64,000 nucleotides of DNA from Flammula alnicola (taxonomy: Eukaryota > Basidiomycota > Agaricomycetes > Agaricales > Strophariaceae): positions 372,001 through 436,000 of the forward strand of contig JADNRV010000009.1 in assembly GCA_015499995.1 (NCBI GenBank), given 5' to 3'. Below the pieces are notes generated by a model that worked only from the letters and a program-made list of their open reading frames with translations, was not told where the DNA came from and searched no databases. Numbering within the stretch: position 1 is the stretch's first letter; every line of letters begins with the position of its first letter. Positions 1-13,810 of the stretch are shown here, one piece after another. Position numbers and translations under genes: made by a program.

Positions 1-536
1 TGACAGGAATCTTGGCATCCCAGTGTGTCCTAGTGGGACGGAATCAAATGCGAGTAATCCGTCCAGTATAGCGTCCTCGCCTATAGTTAATATGTCATTC
101 TCCAGCCGCTTTTCTTTCACCTGGATCGCTGAGCTCTTTTTTGGTAATACCCCACCCTCCTCTCTCGCCTCGAGTTGACTAAAGCTGATCCGTCTTATTT
201 ATTTTTTCAGATACTGCCATGTTCTTATTCACATTGTGGCGTACCATTGTGGTTAATCGTGAAACCCGAGGAACTGTACATTCACTCTTAACTCGTATCT
301 TTCGCGATGGTCCGTCCGAATTACTTATATTTAGATTTCAATATTTGACATTGGTTGACTTGCATACAGGGGTAATTTATTTTGCAGTCATCTTTGCCGC
401 GAATGTGGTCACTGCCCTCATGTTCATAGTGCGTCATTCCCTAGTTTCTCAAGGGTTTTTCTGACGCTGTGATTCCTTCCAATCGTAGTTTGCGCCTGTT
501 CGTGAGGTTTGCTTGTTGAATCCCGTGCTATCATAA
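1..536 (+). CDS. DUF6533-type multi-span membrane protein, 3' end (partial)
   Basis: This is the C-terminal end of a gene that enters from the left edge. An exon to about 154 ends in FTWIAELFF. A GT-AG intron runs to about 210. The next exon gives DTAMFLFTLWRTI, then a conserved arginine-rich loop ending in RIFRD. A second intron (about 309-376) joins RDG to VIYFAVIFAANVVTALMFI, a hydrophobic span followed by the usual family C-terminus. The pattern W-x-x-E-L-F-F-D ... RDG-x-x-YF-x-x-x-x-x-NV is what I know from the large Agaricomycete DUF6533 family of putative seven-span proteins of unknown role. A last intron and short tail ending near 536 are tentative. I cannot tell whether the upstream part is intact. 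Confidence 0.6.
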
Positions 537-2077
537 CAAAATATGCTTTAGGATAACTTGAAAGCCCTAAACGCAGCTTTCAGTTCGTTGTAAGTGACTT
601 GACAGAGATTACAGACGCCGATTTTTAATGACTTTTATTTGGTACCGGTAGAATCACGAGCCTCATGGTCTCGAGGCTTATCCTCAGTCTACGCAGTGCA
701 GGTGGACAATCCGAGATTTCGAGTAGCCATGGTCGAATGGCTAGAGTTAACATACATGCACCCAGGCAATGTCCGTTGCTCTTATACAGGTTAATTTGAC
801 TGAACTGATGCCGTTCCCGTAGATGGGCTTCCACACGAGCCATCGGGCATATTCTTCGCTCCTCGAGATGACATTGGTGCCTCCAAAACTGGGCATTTTG
901 AAATGACATCGACATCATCATCACTAGCCTGAACGTCGACCTGTTTTGAATATATCATAGACATAACTTTGTGCCAGCAGAAGGACTTTGACATACGTGT
1001 ATACTGTACTTAGGGCCGCAACACGACGACACAAGCGAGTGCGAGACCAACACTTTATGAGCGTGAATTGACGATATCTTATGGATAAATATAGCGTGAG
1101 TGTTCAGAGTGGTTGTACTCGTGTACGAAACGCGAGCAACTGCTTAAGCGCTGTAGAGAAAGCTGATGCTAGCAAGAACGTCGTGAAAGGACGAGGGATA
1201 TCGGAATGGTAGGAGGCTCGTCCATTGCACTGCCATATACACTGTTGAGTGCATGAACTTCTTCTCGGGTTATCTTTCTGGTTGGCGAGCGCCATGAAAT
1301 GAAGGAGGACTTCAGGCGGCAGGCGACGATAACACCACTCACGGTGTATTGCATCAATACAACGATACTGGGAGGACTTCCGTGAGGAACAAGTCAAGCT
1401 ATTAGGTATGCTTGATGTTGCTGGCCCATTATGCCAGTGGAGCAGGCAAGAGAGCTCGGGAACGCGTAGAAGCGGCGTCGTGCGGTATAGCCGCCGTCGT
1501 GGGCAAGGTTGGTTGTTCAGTTCTGCATCGAGTCACCCTGGACATGCACAGCCTCGATCCAATCTAATCCAATCTATGCGAGCTGAAGAGTATGGATTGC
1601 GAGAATGGAGTATAAGTTTTGAGCGCTGCCAATCTACACCCCTCTAGCATCATGATTTAGTCAAATTCACATACTCTGCCTGGAAAAATGAGATATGTTT
1701 AAGTTTCTGGATCTCTGACAATTTCAGCCTGTAGAAATTCACATCAAACATGGCGTAAAAATTCAAGATATTCGAAGTCCATGCAAGGTTGTAGAAATAC
1801 CACCTAGGAAACAGGAGATCAACTATCAGGAACAGCTATCTACAGTTTTTGTTTTCCTATTTTCCTATTCTTTTTGTAAGTGTCCAGTTGTGTGTAGTAT
1901 GAAAATGTAATAAACCGATGGCACGGGGCGAGACAACAATAATGATACATAATAAAGAAGCAACATAACCAAAGGCGAGTCATTATGATAGCACAAAGCA
2001 TTGGCCAGAGCCTGAAACCCTGAAAACAATGTAGTACGGGAAAGCGAGACGAGAAAAAGCGGCCCATTGGCCGAGGT
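537..2077. other. Intergenic, no supported gene
   Basis: Short open frames exist on both strands, but none shows a family motif, a coherent exon chain or a coding pattern. I see no RNA gene or clear repeat here. Confidence 0.5.
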
Positions 2078-3708
2078 TCAAGGTTTATGAACCTCATCCC
2101 AGAGATCAACACCGTTGACAACCTGATGACCCCGCGCATTGCGGATGTGGCTAGCAATCAAATCTGATCGATTGCGGATGGTGTTGCATTGGCGGCATTT
2201 GAAGGAGACTCCCGAATGGTCTGTCTGAATATGCCGCATAATTTCAGAGCCAGACAACGACTCGGTGCAGTCCGGCCACAAACAACCTATCCTGATTTCA
2301 CCATTGCGCTTCGTTTTGCCGGCAGGGATATCGTGCGCGCTACGGAGATGGATGCCGAATACCTTCAAACCCGCGCAGACGGCTTGAGGACAGCCGTTGT
2401 ACAGGCACATAATGTCCTGCGTCGCCACATCCCGGCACAGGTCATCCGCAACCATGGTGAGTGTAACAGAAGATAAAGTTGAGGCCAGCGGCTGCCCGCT
2501 ATACGGAACCGCAGCCCGATGTGTTTTGCGGGACATTCGTACACTCAAACCTTGACCCATTTCGGAACCCAGAAAGCCGGCTGATGGTATGAGGTCGTTC
2601 ATAGACGGGATGGTAGGAATGCTGGGGATCTGGTATGAGTAATCGGTCTGCACGACAGGCAAGCGCATTGTATGAGGACCCATGTGGCGGAGCTGGAAAC
2701 TATGCGCATACTCTGCCGGCTGGAGTTGCTCATTGGTGGTCGGAAGAGCAGGTGTTTCTTCGAAAGCAGTGGGAAAGTGTACCATCGCTGACTGTGAATG
2801 ATAGTCAGGAAGCATACCCATGCGATATGAGCCTGCACGGGGTTGCTGGGCATAACCGTGGTAGAAGGAGCTGAATTTATGACCACTGGATGGGTGGTCT
2901 ACTGTCAGAGCGTGATAGTCCTCTGCGACGGATTCGCTTGCTCGGGAAGAACATCCTATTGCACTGGATTCAAGGGGCTGCTCTGGTACGTAACGTGACG
3001 AGGGCCCTGCCTCCTGGCTGTAGTCGAATCCCTCGTCATTAACTGAAATGTTATCCCCAGTGGTAAGGGAGTTCCAGATCCCGACGGTATCCTCGTCGCA
3101 GGTAAAAGAATTTCCAAATGGTGATGCGTCATAAGAATAGGAGGTGTCGTCCGTAGCATCCGCATAAGTGGAGGTAAAAATATCCTCAGTGAAGGACGAT
3201 GGCGTTATGGGGCCAGGGCTATCTTCGCTCCACCCTCCTGTGGAAGAGGCGCGGTCGGTCAGAGCTCCGCCAGAAAATAGTAGGCTCGCCTGTGGGCACA
3301 GTGTGCCACTGCAAGGTCTGAGGAGAACGGGTCCTTGAGCTTCGACTGAGGGGGCATTCGTGTTCATGCTGGGTATCATCTCATCAGTGGCAAAGGCCGC
3401 AAGATTCCCTGACGCATATTCTGCGTGATCTCCGTAATCCGCCAGCAACCAATCGACCGGTAGAGATTCCTCATTCTCTGAGAAATATTCTCCGTCCGCG
3501 TTCGCATTCGGCGCACTAGTAACGGTTTATGTTAGTTTCTGATCGGTCAATGGGGTTGGACATTGTGGCATACCTGTTGATCGCGCCCTCGAAGTGGCCA
3601 TTGGCATAGACGTTCTCGTCCGTCAGGTCGATAATATCTTCACGTTGCCTACAGAATAAGGATAAGGCAGGGTGCGGAAGGAGTGGCAACTGAAGCTTAC
3701 ATGGACAT
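2078..3708 (-). CDS. C2H2-like zinc-finger protein, putative transcription factor
   Basis: Three exons are read on the minus strand. A short first exon starts at ATG 3708 (MSM). After an intron ending at 3649 comes QREDIIDLTDENVYANGHFEG. After the intron 3573-3516 comes a long exon of about 470 residues ending at 2078. The junction reads ...GAIN-SAPNANADGEY. Most of the protein is Ser/Thr/Pro- and Gly-rich low-complexity sequence, as in fungal activators. The last ~110 residues hold zinc-finger-like Cys/His pairs: CLYNGCPQ...HLRSAH, then GCLWPDC...HIQTDH, then CRQCNTI...HIRNARGH. The start was chosen because the first two introns have good GT/AG ends and keep phase. Target genes and function are unknown. 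It resembles the gene at 6.4-7.4 kb in layout only. Confidence 0.8.
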
Positions 3709-6433
3709 GACGATGAATGGAAAGTAAAACGAGTATTGTGAGGTAGGGGATTTGAAAAAAATGCAGGTCGGGCAGTTACGCGTGGCAATAAGTCGTAGTT
3801 GGGGATAGTTAGGGGGGAGTGAGGGACGTGACACGAGAGGGAAAGTGGAATTAGGTGAGAGGAAGAGTGAAGAGAGTCAGGTTTTGCGAACGCGCTTGAG
3901 CGTGAAGGTCAGGTGACGGCGTGACTCTCCGCAATTCCATGAAGAGATGTGAAGATGAAACGGACAATAGACGAAAACTGCCCAACATCCCTGATGTGGA
4001 AGGCCTCATGTAATAACACCTCGAGCCATACCCATGTCTTCCAACTTCAACCATTGATGACCAGGTCTTTCAAGATCTCCAAAGGACACTCCCGCTTGGC
4101 CAAAGCGGACGCATCAAAGCGGGGACAACATGACGGGCGCGTCCAAAGCGCGTTCACGAAAGCGTTGCAAGGCATACCGCTTTGACTGATAGGGCCATGA
4201 CCGAGGGGGTGAAAATCCTCGAGATATTTTTCTGCATTTTTAACAGATCGGCTGTATCTGTCCGATAACTTAGAAAAAAGAAAAACATATTTGGGTTCCG
4301 AGGCGCAAGAGGCATTTTGCATGATATCAACGCCTGTGTGAATTGCCAGCTGCCACGATTTGCCGCAATTTTCAGCTTGATTTTGGCAGTCAAAATCCGT
4401 TCTTTTCCTGAGTAAAACTCTTTGCTGTCCGCAAAAAAAAAAAAGCAGAGAGATCGCTGCGAATGAGACGTCCGTGTCGCGATGTGGTTCCATCGGATCG
4501 GAAGGAATGCTGCCCTTGGCGAAGTCTACTGTCTTGAGCTCGATATGATAAGCCATGGGGTTGACCGGAAACGCATCCCAAGTTTAGCTCGGGCCATGCT
4601 GCGAGATCGATGTCAGGCAATCCGAATCGTGGGAGCGGAACATCAGAATCGTTAGACCTTGAAGGCGTCAAAGACAGATGGGGTGATCTTCCAAGATGCT
4701 AGTTGTTAGAGATGTCGCATGAGTGCAGAGCTGAGAAATGGTCTGTATAAGTGCAGTCGCACGTCGGCAAAGAATAAGCAGATTTTCAATTTGTGACGTG
4801 TCCGCCAGACTGCGTTAAATCGGTCACGTGATTCGAAATCTCCGGGCGCGACGCCGACGCGACCCAATGATTCTAATGTGTCTCGCTGCCGCGGCGTAGA
4901 ATACTGGAGAAGATTTATCAAAAGGAGTTGATTATTATTTAAGTACGGTTTTTTTAATATCGAGTAAAATGACGGTGCCCATACCGTTTGTCATGTGTCA
5001 GAAAGAGCGCAGATACTGGAAAGGATTGCCATACTTAATATGCCATGCGATTGGAGTGAAAATAACTACGAGCGGCTGCTGGAACTACATCATCTGTGAC
5101 GCTTATGGTGATGGTAGACTCTAGTAGGCCGAAGTGTATGGACGCACATATGTAATTGTTGTATTCGACGGGACTAGGTGCACCAAGGATGCTGTGGGTG
5201 TCGTTTGTGTTATTGTAGGTTTTATGGCCTCCACATTTCCAATGTTCGAGGTATACAGTGGCACACTGTGAGATGGGAAACAGAATAAAGAAGCTACGAG
5301 GCATCTTCTAATATGCTAATTTGACGAGACAAACGCTCGCCGCGTCTTTATCAACGCGTCAAAGTAAGAGATGAGATGAAAACAAAAGCTAGTTTCATTA
5401 GACCAGCGAATCACAAGGATATATCAAGGGATCTCAAAAGGGTGCTATAGTATCCCTCTATTTTTCAATGACCTTTTGACTCTCTTTGTGGTTCTTCAGC
5501 CCTTCCTTTCAAGTCACTCATACGAGAGACTCATATCGAGCCTATAAATAACAATGAGGTGATTGATGCGACGTTCCTAAATACCTGGTCCAGTGTCTAC
5601 GTTTTATGTACATGTTTATCGCATACGGCGCGTACAGTTTACTCTGCCGCTAACAGTAAAGACAAGGATCTCTCTCAGACTGACAGTAGGTTGAAATTGC
5701 GTCTGTACGTGTTAGAATATGAAGGGCAGTCACGTTCAAAGACATTGAAGGCTTGCGAATTGTCCATAATGCTCAAATTTCCCGCACCAGGGCTTCGCCA
5801 TGCCGGTGAATGCAAGGTAAATGATGAGTGTTTTCAGAGCAATCGCGCCCAGCACTAAGGTCCGCCCTCACTTTCTGCCGTCTGGTTGCCATCTGTGTTC
5901 GGAAGATCTTCACTGTAACTCAAATTTCGCAAACCAGCCTCGCTATGCCGGTGAATGACGGGTGTTTTCAGAGCAATCGCTCCCAGTACTAAGGTGCACC
6001 ATCACTTTCTGCCATCCGGTTGCCATCATGATCTGTGGGCGAAATAGATATCATATTAGGATCCAAGCCCTTTGGAAAACATCTAAATTTGAATAAAGTA
6101 TACATTCCAGGTACATGTGGCGTCCATCATGTGTGGCGTCGCCGTCAATGCAGACCGTGTATCGCGTGTATGAATAAATGAGCAGAATTCTGAATCGATC
6201 GACGATTCAAATGCAAATGTTATAGCATGAACTCGGAGGTCCATTATTCACCTCCCGGGTGAGTGCATGTACGGCGTTTTTCTGGGTCGATCTTCTTTTA
6301 ATTATGAGAACGTTGATTTATATGAAAACATACAACAAATTAATCTGAATTACATTTCGCGAATACGCTGGCCAACCCTAAATCCATCCACTAATCCATC
6401 CACTTGGAGGGAGAGTGTCACTGGGACAGGTAC
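3709..6433. other. Intergenic stretch with one tandem repeat
   Basis: No convincing gene is seen. The 169-codon minus-strand frame at 4047-4556 spans a poly-A run and has no recognisable motif. The only structure is the ~150 bp tandem duplication at 5.77-6.03 kb, listed separately. Confidence 0.45.
5774..6031. repeat. Two-copy diverged tandem repeat, period about 150 bp
   Basis: The block starting near 5774 (caaatttcccgcaccagggc) recurs near 5922 (caaatttcgcaaaccagcct). Both copies continue with a CGCTATGCCGGTGAATG-like stretch, then gtgttttcagagcaatcgc, then a shared ending tcactttctgcc...ggttgccatc. The copies differ by scattered substitutions and small indels, so the duplication is not recent. 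Confidence 0.75.
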
Positions 6434-7409
6434 CTAATCGTCCTTCCTTAAAACGTGGCCTGTAGTTGTTGTGATATGCGTCCAAAGGTTATGGTGGCCA
6501 GCCAATTGGCGCTTCAACTTACATCCCGTCCAGCGACACGTGCACGGCGCAGATACTAGCTTGCGTTTATCGTTGGCGTCATGGCATACAACGGAATGCG
6601 ATGCTTTGAGGTGATCCAACAGCACGGCATTCGTATCAAATGGGCTGAAGACATGCGAACAATCGCCGCCCCATCGACAGTTGAACTTGTCCTCCACCCT
6701 CTTTTTACGGCTCGTATTTGCCTTCTTCGGGTTTGGAACGATGCTGCAAAAAAATAAGCGGACTGTATAATTAAAAAAGGAGACATATCGCTCTCACTCG
6801 TTAAGTTCGTGATCAGAATAAACATCTTCCAGCTTTCGCTTCACGGAGCTCCCGAAACTCCCGGAACCAGGCGCTGGTGGGATTGGAGGATTCTCTGAAA
6901 GCGTCGGAGGAACCATGCCACTGAATGGTACGCCGGTGCTGGAGATCGAAGAGAATGGATGGAAGTCTGGCGTGGTTACCGAAACGTGATCATGCGGGAA
7001 ACCTGAGTCTTGTGGAGACACACAGCTCCCTGTAGAGGTGCCTTCCTCAGGCGGTGAGTCGGTGGATGAACTTGGTCTAGTGGAATTAAGGTTGGAAGTG
7101 GGATTATCAGAAACCGACAACATACACGTACTTCGGAAGGGGTACCCTCCTTACCCAGCCATCAACGTTTTCAACGGCTTCGAGTCTGTATCCGGTTATT
7201 CGCTCGCACATCTCTTCAAGTTCGGCGAGTTGCCCCTCAAGCCAATCGTCGAAGACGACAAATCCACTAGGAACGAATAGAGGGAGGGGCGTAAGAGAAA
7301 TGTGCCACCCGGGTTTGGATAGGACTCACTTATAGACACGGGGGGCTGCTTCGTGGCACACTTCCATGGCGTAACGCAGATCTAGCAAGCTCGAGTCGCG
7401 CTCTGGCAT
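6434..7409 (-). CDS. Small C2H2-like zinc-finger protein
   Basis: Four exons are read on the minus strand from ATG 7409 (MPERDSSLLDLRYAMEVCHE). Introns lie at about 7329-7267, 7131-7077 and 6797-6744, each 54-63 nt with GT/AG ends and matching phase. Exon 2 encodes GFVVFDDWLEGQLAELEEMC, exon 3 a Ser/Pro-rich linker ending KRKLEDVYSDHELN, and exon 4 a basic patch (NPKKANTSRKKR). Two Cys2-His2-like fingers follow: CRWGGDC...HLKASH, and CRWTGC...H...H near the C-terminus. The first finger has the C-x4-C...H-x3-4-H spacing usual for fungal nucleic-acid-binding fingers. It is probably nuclear, from the basic patch, and its role is unknown. Confidence 0.8.
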
Positions 7410-8784
7410 TGTTTAGCGATTTTTGAATGTGTCGGGGGGAGATAATTTCGAAGCAGCAAATGACGCGAGGAAGGAAGGAAGGGAAAGGTCAGTGATCGGA
7501 CGAGAAAAGGGTTGAATATGAGGGTCGAAGGAGAAAGAGGGATGCTGGAAAATAGAGCAGGTTGAATTGACAGATGATGGAAGACAGAATACGGTGGATA
7601 GGTCGTGTCACAGAACAGTGTTGTATTCGGGCCACATGAACAACGGAAACAATTTATAGGAAACTGACCGTGGAATAAAAAAACAGATTGCCACAATAAG
7701 GCAATGGAATTCGATACTTCTCTATATACTTCCTATGGCCCAGAGGGAAAAATACAGTTAGAAAAGGTAATAAAAAATGAAAGAATTCTCACCGTATGGA
7801 TATCACCAGCGGTTCAGTCCAAGCACCAAGGCATGATGTACGTATTTCGACAATTCCTACAAGAAGAGACAAGGTTAGTTGCAGTCAACGTGCGAGAAAA
7901 CACACACATCCCGATTCCCCTGCGGTAGCTATCGCGTCGCAGTGTAGGAAATCTTGTATGCTAACCAATGCGAAACAACCGTCATTCGGCCAGAATGGAA
8001 CTTGTCGAGAGGCTATATGGACTGGAGGCCATCTGGCACCACGGCAATGACAACACGATGGACGATATTCCTAAAGGGAGGTCACAATTCCCGAAGGAAG
8101 CCCTCTTCAGCTCCACCGATTTCCAAAAGCGGGCCTGAAGTAGCCATCCACTGGAAACCGCGCCAGCTAAACCTCAGCCCGAGTCTCTACAACGATATTC
8201 TGATTGAATGCCTGGTCTTGGATTAACAATGAACGAGACTGACGATTTCAAGGGCCGCTCACTATGGAATTCTTCTAGGAGGGCAGCGTGGTTTTCTAAA
8301 TATGAAACTTTCGCGCTAGCGCATGCAACACAGACTAGCTCAGACTGTTCTGAAGAGCCTCACTGAAAGGCTTATCCTCTAGAAAATCTACTCGAGCTCA
8401 AAAGATCCTGAGTAAGTAGTCATATAGATGAGTATTCTGTGGGAAGGCTCGTAGAAGCATCTGCGGAAAAGGACGTCACATACTAAATCTTAAACCCCGG
8501 GATGACATCTTGAGAATTAACTTGGTTGAGAATCTTTCGTCCCTAAACAGCAGAGCTGTTGAGTGTTCCAGTAGTGAACAGAGTAAAATACGATGTCCCA
8601 ATGCAATCCGCGGCTGCCAGCACATCAAGCTTTGGCAAAAATTGCACATTATTAGGATCCAAATTTCTTGCCAAACACCTAAGGGTACTGTCATAGAGGT
8701 TGATTTGAGGCCTTCGGAATCGCGCCATGTGAATACTAACCATGTTTCCCCTTGAACATTGAGATATAATTTTACACTGAAATT
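7410..8784. other. Intergenic, no supported gene
   Basis: Several overlapping short frames lie between the zinc-finger gene and the 3' end of the biotin-dependent gene. None forms a spliced model or carries a motif. Confidence 0.45.
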
Positions 8785-11700
8785 TTACTCTAATACAACC
8801 AGAGTCTCCCTAGGACAAACAGAGGTGCCTTCCTCGATACCTCTTCCGAATCCTCGCACCCTCTTCCCTTTACTTCCTTCTCCAGCAAGAACCGGTATTT
8901 CTGTTTTCATGGCTTCAAGAACCACAAGAACATCGGAATCCGAGTTAATAGTATCCCCTGGCCTACATTTAATCTTCCACACTGTAGCAAATAATGAAGC
9001 GGTAACTTTTACACCGCCCTCTAGACCTAAGAAAAAGACGGGATCAGCGTCGTTATGCATTCTCAGTCCAGGGGAAGCACCTTCAAGATGACTTTGATTT
9101 AACCTTACTGCCGGCGTGCTTTTCTTCTCTTCCCACTGGCGGAGGAGAGCCTTTTCCCTAAAGTTTGTCGCATTATAATGGACTGAGGCGTATTGGGTTG
9201 TCGGGCTTACTTGATTTCCTCTCGAGCGCTTCCCTCCTTCTGACGCTGACGGAAAAGTTCTAGCTCGGTTGAGATCGAATTTAGGAATCTAGAATGCTCC
9301 TCTACAGAGAATACAACAGGTTCAATCTTGAAAATCAAGAGTTATCACTCAGAAGTGTGATACGAAAAGGTGACTTGCCTTGAACGTGTATTGTCCGGCA
9401 TCAAATCGCTTTTCCAGCTAAAGAGAGCACATTTAGACACTTGTTGCGGGAACAAAGAAGCTAACTATACCTCGACATATTCATTTTCGGAAATTGGCGT
9501 GAAGTGTACCTAGTAATGGCGTCAGTGGTAAATAACGTGTAAACTTAAATGCATTTAATACTTGATCGAATGCTTCCAGAAGCCAAGGCTTCGTTGGCAG
9601 GAAATCCTTTCCCTTTCCCCAGGTTTGCCACCCAGGGAGTGTGCGACCGTAGAGCTGGTATCCTCCGGGGGATTCAATTGGGTATATTGCTGCAACAGGA
9701 CCTGCGATACCGATGGCCCCCTGCATAACGTAGTTGGCAATGATTCAATGAATTTATATTACCAGCCTGGAGCTTACCCGAGGAGTAAATGTACGAGAAG
9801 GGTTCATTTTTTGCCCAATTAAACGGCACCGAGGATCAATCTAAAAAATGAGGGGTCAGACTTGAGGAAAAGACAGAAGTAGAAGAAAGGCCGACTGGAA
9901 CAAGGAATGGACAAGCTAAGTAAAAACCGACTCCTAAAACGAGCTTTTACATACAATTTAGCAAACAATTGGATGTTCAGTGTTTCAAATGAAACTTGCC
10001 CAATCAGATGCAATTAATTTCTGGAGGGCTTCGTTTGCATCAGATAACCCATTGTTGTTGGCGAGGTAGTTGACATTGCTTGGTAAATATACCGCTTTGT
10101 CGCGAGTGGTCAACATGTAGCGATGAAGAGCTTCCTTGTTCCATTTGTCGTCAAGAACAATAGGAAAGGTGATCCTTCGACCTGGAAATTGCATGGAATT
10201 CATGTTTTCAGGGACGGCGCTTTCTGATTCGACGAGAATCCTCAAGAACACGTCTTGAGCAATAACATGAGGATCATAATGGCACTAAGTGTAACATTGA
10301 GGACACCGCGATGAGATCATCAATTGCATTCCGCTCACCAGAACAGATCGAATACAAGGGCAAAGAGATTGAATACCATGAATCTTCTTTGCTTGTACGA
10401 TGCCCTGGAATGCGTGTATTCGTGCGCGAATAAATATGTCGAGATGCATCTGTCCAAATTCAACAAGTATAGCAGAGTCTCCTGCCTAAGTATTGAAGTA
10501 TGGAAAAAATGTATGGTTAGCTGACGAAAATGGTCGCGCCGGGCTTCATACCTGACGGAACGTAACTTGCAAATCAGGTCTGCTCTGGAGGGCGGAACGG
10601 ACATACAGAACTGGTGGTTGAGGACTGTCAGTGACAGCGGAATCCAGGAAAGCGAAGGAGGCGGGCTCGCTGCTCTTTCCAAGAGAAACATATTGAGCAA
10701 CAGCATCCAGCCAACCATCGCGAAGATCCGATTTTTGAAGCGACTCGCTCCAACTTATCCTTCGGAACTGAACGGTGCTTCCAGGAGCAAGTTGACCCAG
10801 TTTCCACCTACATGGTTCAATAAGAAACTGAGATACTTAAAGCATAAAAAGACGACTAACATTTCAGCTGTCGCCACAGTACACATACAGAGATAGCCTC
10901 CCATATCGGGTCCTTCATTTGTGAGAATAACAGGAGTGTCACCGTTGATATTGATCGTTCCAGGAGCGTATCCGTTGTCCAGAATGTTACTAGGGTGCGA
11001 GCCACCTTCCCCGCCACTATCCCTAGCCCACCGAATTTTATCAGAAGAGGTCGGTGCTTCAAGACGAATGCCCAGTCTATTACTTGAAGGGCTGATTCGC
11101 CAATGAGTCGAATAGAATCTACTGAGCCCTTCTGCAGTTATGAATTCTTCGTCGTCGTGCGGTCCGGATAGCACATACACTACCCAATGCGAAGGATAGA
11201 CGGGAACGATCTGTTTTGGAAGAAGAATGGGTTCCTTCTCGTCGACTTTTGGAGAACAATCACCCAATGAGATTAGATCTCCTTTCATTAACGAACGACC
11301 CTAACCAGCGACTGATGAGAATAAGTGTTGCATTAGAAAACCACCAACGCACTTGATAACCTCCAAGGCCCATAGAAGTAGACTTCGATCCCAAATATAT
11401 CGGAATATCAGGAAATCCTCCTCGGATGCAGAGGTATATCCTGAAACCCGTCGAGACATTGTCAATTGATTTCGCTTGAATATCAACTTTGCCATTCTCG
11501 GGCACAATGATTTGAGACCACATCGGAGTCGCCATGCCATTGACTTTGATCATCGCATCCATCCCAGTGACGGCCAGGACTGCCGGCACAAAGAATTGGA
11601 ATGAACATCCAACCCCTGGCACCACTACCATCTCCAGACCTTCAGTAGTTTTCGGATTTCCAACGAGGATGTTGCCTGCGGCGAATGCCAGATCATCCAT

Positions 11701-13634
11701 TGGTCCGCTTCTGGGCATCCCCAGTCTGATAGTTCGACCAGGCAAGTCCTGAACAGTAGTATCGATGCCGGAAGATAGAACCTTGAATGCCCTTCGACTA
11801 TTATGTGAGTTATGAGGCGTAGAACGAGCTACGTATTTGCTTACTGTGGGTTTACGGAAAATTCTTCCAAAAATCTCGTAGTCGCCAGACCCGCGCGGAA
11901 TTTCTCATTTCGTGCAATTTCTTCAAGATAGCGGATGTTGTTCTGGGGCCCTGACACCTTGAATTCATCCAAAGCAAGTAAAAATCTTGATATCGCCTCA
12001 TCTCTGGAGGCTCCAGTAACGATAACTTTCGCCAGAAGCGGGTCAAAATATGGCGTAATTGTCATTCCGGTATCGATCTGGAGTGATTTCGATGAACATG
12101 GCTGCAGCTGGGTCGAGTGTAGCAAGAACGCACCCAGGTGTCAAGTCGAAGCCAGCTCGCTTTACTCTTGTCAAAGGAGACGTGCTGGAGGAGGCCAGGA
12201 GACGGTACAAAACCCTCATATGGGTTTTCCGAATAGATACGGCCTTCGATGCAATGAGACTTCCCTTCCAGCTCGCCCCTTCGATAGAGTTCATTGTATG
12301 TCTTTTGTTGCATTTCCAGCGATCCTGAAGTCAGGCCCCCTTTATTCGAAATTTGCGCAATGCCTTGTTTGATCATGAGCTCGACGATATCTAGGCCAGG
12401 GTGGGTCTCTTCTGTAACGGGATGCTCGACCTTTGACCAAAGTAAGTTTGGAGATGTATGTATTTGAAGGGCGAAAGTTCACCTGTATTCTGGTGTTCAT
12501 CTCGAGAAAATAGAAGTTCGCAGTTTCATCGTCCACAAGAAATTCAACAGTACCTGAAGAGCATCCGTTGCGTGACTTTGTGGCACACATACCTGGAAGA
12601 AACGACTTACCGGCTGATCCATACTTGATCGAACGAGCTAGATTCACGGATACTTCACACATTCGCTCTCTGAGCCCTTTTAACTGCAGAGTAAGTGGTT
12701 GGGTACAGAACGGTTAACAGAGCTACGAACCTGGATGAGATGCGCAGAAAGGACTAGGGGTCTCTTCGATGACCTTCTGATGGCGTCTTTGTATATTGCA
12801 CTCTCGTTCGCGCATATGAACGACATCTCCTAGTCCGTTTCCGAAGACCTATTAAGCCATCCGTTCGTTGATAAGGGTGTTTGGCAGATGGAAAGCTCAT
12901 ACCTGAATTTCAACATGTCTAGCAGCCGGGTAATACCTTTCGACGAAGACCCCGTCGTTACCGAAGAGCGTCTGCCAGTCAAACACAATATCAGTGCACT
13001 CCATTCCATTTCGAGAGAAGCATTACATACAGACCTTCGCTCGATCCTTTGTGACCAAGAAGTTCTTCCTCAGAGAGTCGTCGTTATGACACACGATCAT
13101 CCCCATCCCTCCTCCTCCTGCCGTAGCTTTCAGCATCACTGGGAACCCACACTCTCTAGCGATATTTAAAGCTTCGTCTTCGGTCTCGATGAGACCATCA
13201 GACCCCGGAACGACGCCGACACCAGCATCTAAAGCCACCTGCCTTGCTGCATGTTTGATGCCCATCAAGCGAATGACATGTGGTTGAGGACCGAGCCATA
13301 TGATGCCGCTCTCGATGACCTGGCTTGCGAAATCGGCATTCTCAGAGAGAAATCCATACCCAGGATGAACGAGAGTGACAGAGTATGCTTGGCATATGGA
13401 GATTATGTCGGGACCAGATAGGTAGGCAGCGGCTTCTGACGATGTTGTAGAGGTTGAGTCCTGGGTTCGGAGGGGAACAGATTCATCAGCCAGGACAACG
13501 TGAGGAGAGAGTGAATCAGACGGCGTGTATATCGCGACTGTGCGCAACCCGAGTCTCTTCGCTGTTCGGATGATGCGCACAGCAATTTCGCCGCGGTTCG
13601 CGATGAGCAGTTTATGGGCATCATAGATTCCCAT
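8785..13634 (-). CDS. Biotin-dependent urea-carboxylase-family protein (BC-AHS2-AHS1-BCCP fusion), lacking an amidase domain
   Basis: This is a large intron-rich gene of roughly 1,200 residues, starting at ATG 13634 ([20 protein letters not shown]). The order is biotin carboxylase first: ATP-grasp loop [24 protein letters not shown], then EMNTRIQ joined across an intron to [12 protein letters not shown]. Next comes an AHS2/KipA-type carboxyltransferase half ([17 protein letters not shown] ... GGYQ). Then an AHS1/KipI-type half ([12 protein letters not shown], then [11 protein letters not shown] and [17 protein letters not shown]). A biotin carrier domain with the lysine in VLEAMKTEI ends at 8785. 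Urea carboxylases and the C-terminal half of yeast Dur1,2 share this order, but no allophanate hydrolase domain is present here. Intron 9378-9327 begins with GC. The PxpA-like neighbour on the same strand suggests action on 5-oxoproline or a related amide rather than urea. Confidence 0.88.
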
Positions 13635-13810
13635 TGGTAACTTCCAGCAGTTCGAAGTTTGGTTGATCGAGGCAATGTTTATGAGGAGAAAAGTAAACCC
13701 CTTCACACAAAAGAGAAATGGGTCTCCGATAAGATTTGTCCAAAAATAACGTGCGAACTATCAAACCAACAGCTCCCATGAGGACCCATGTGGCATTCAT
13801 GATCAGATGC

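Noticed and set aside
4047..4556. 169-codon minus-strand frame
   Set aside because: It runs through a long poly-A stretch, shows no family motif, and other frames of equal length overlap it.
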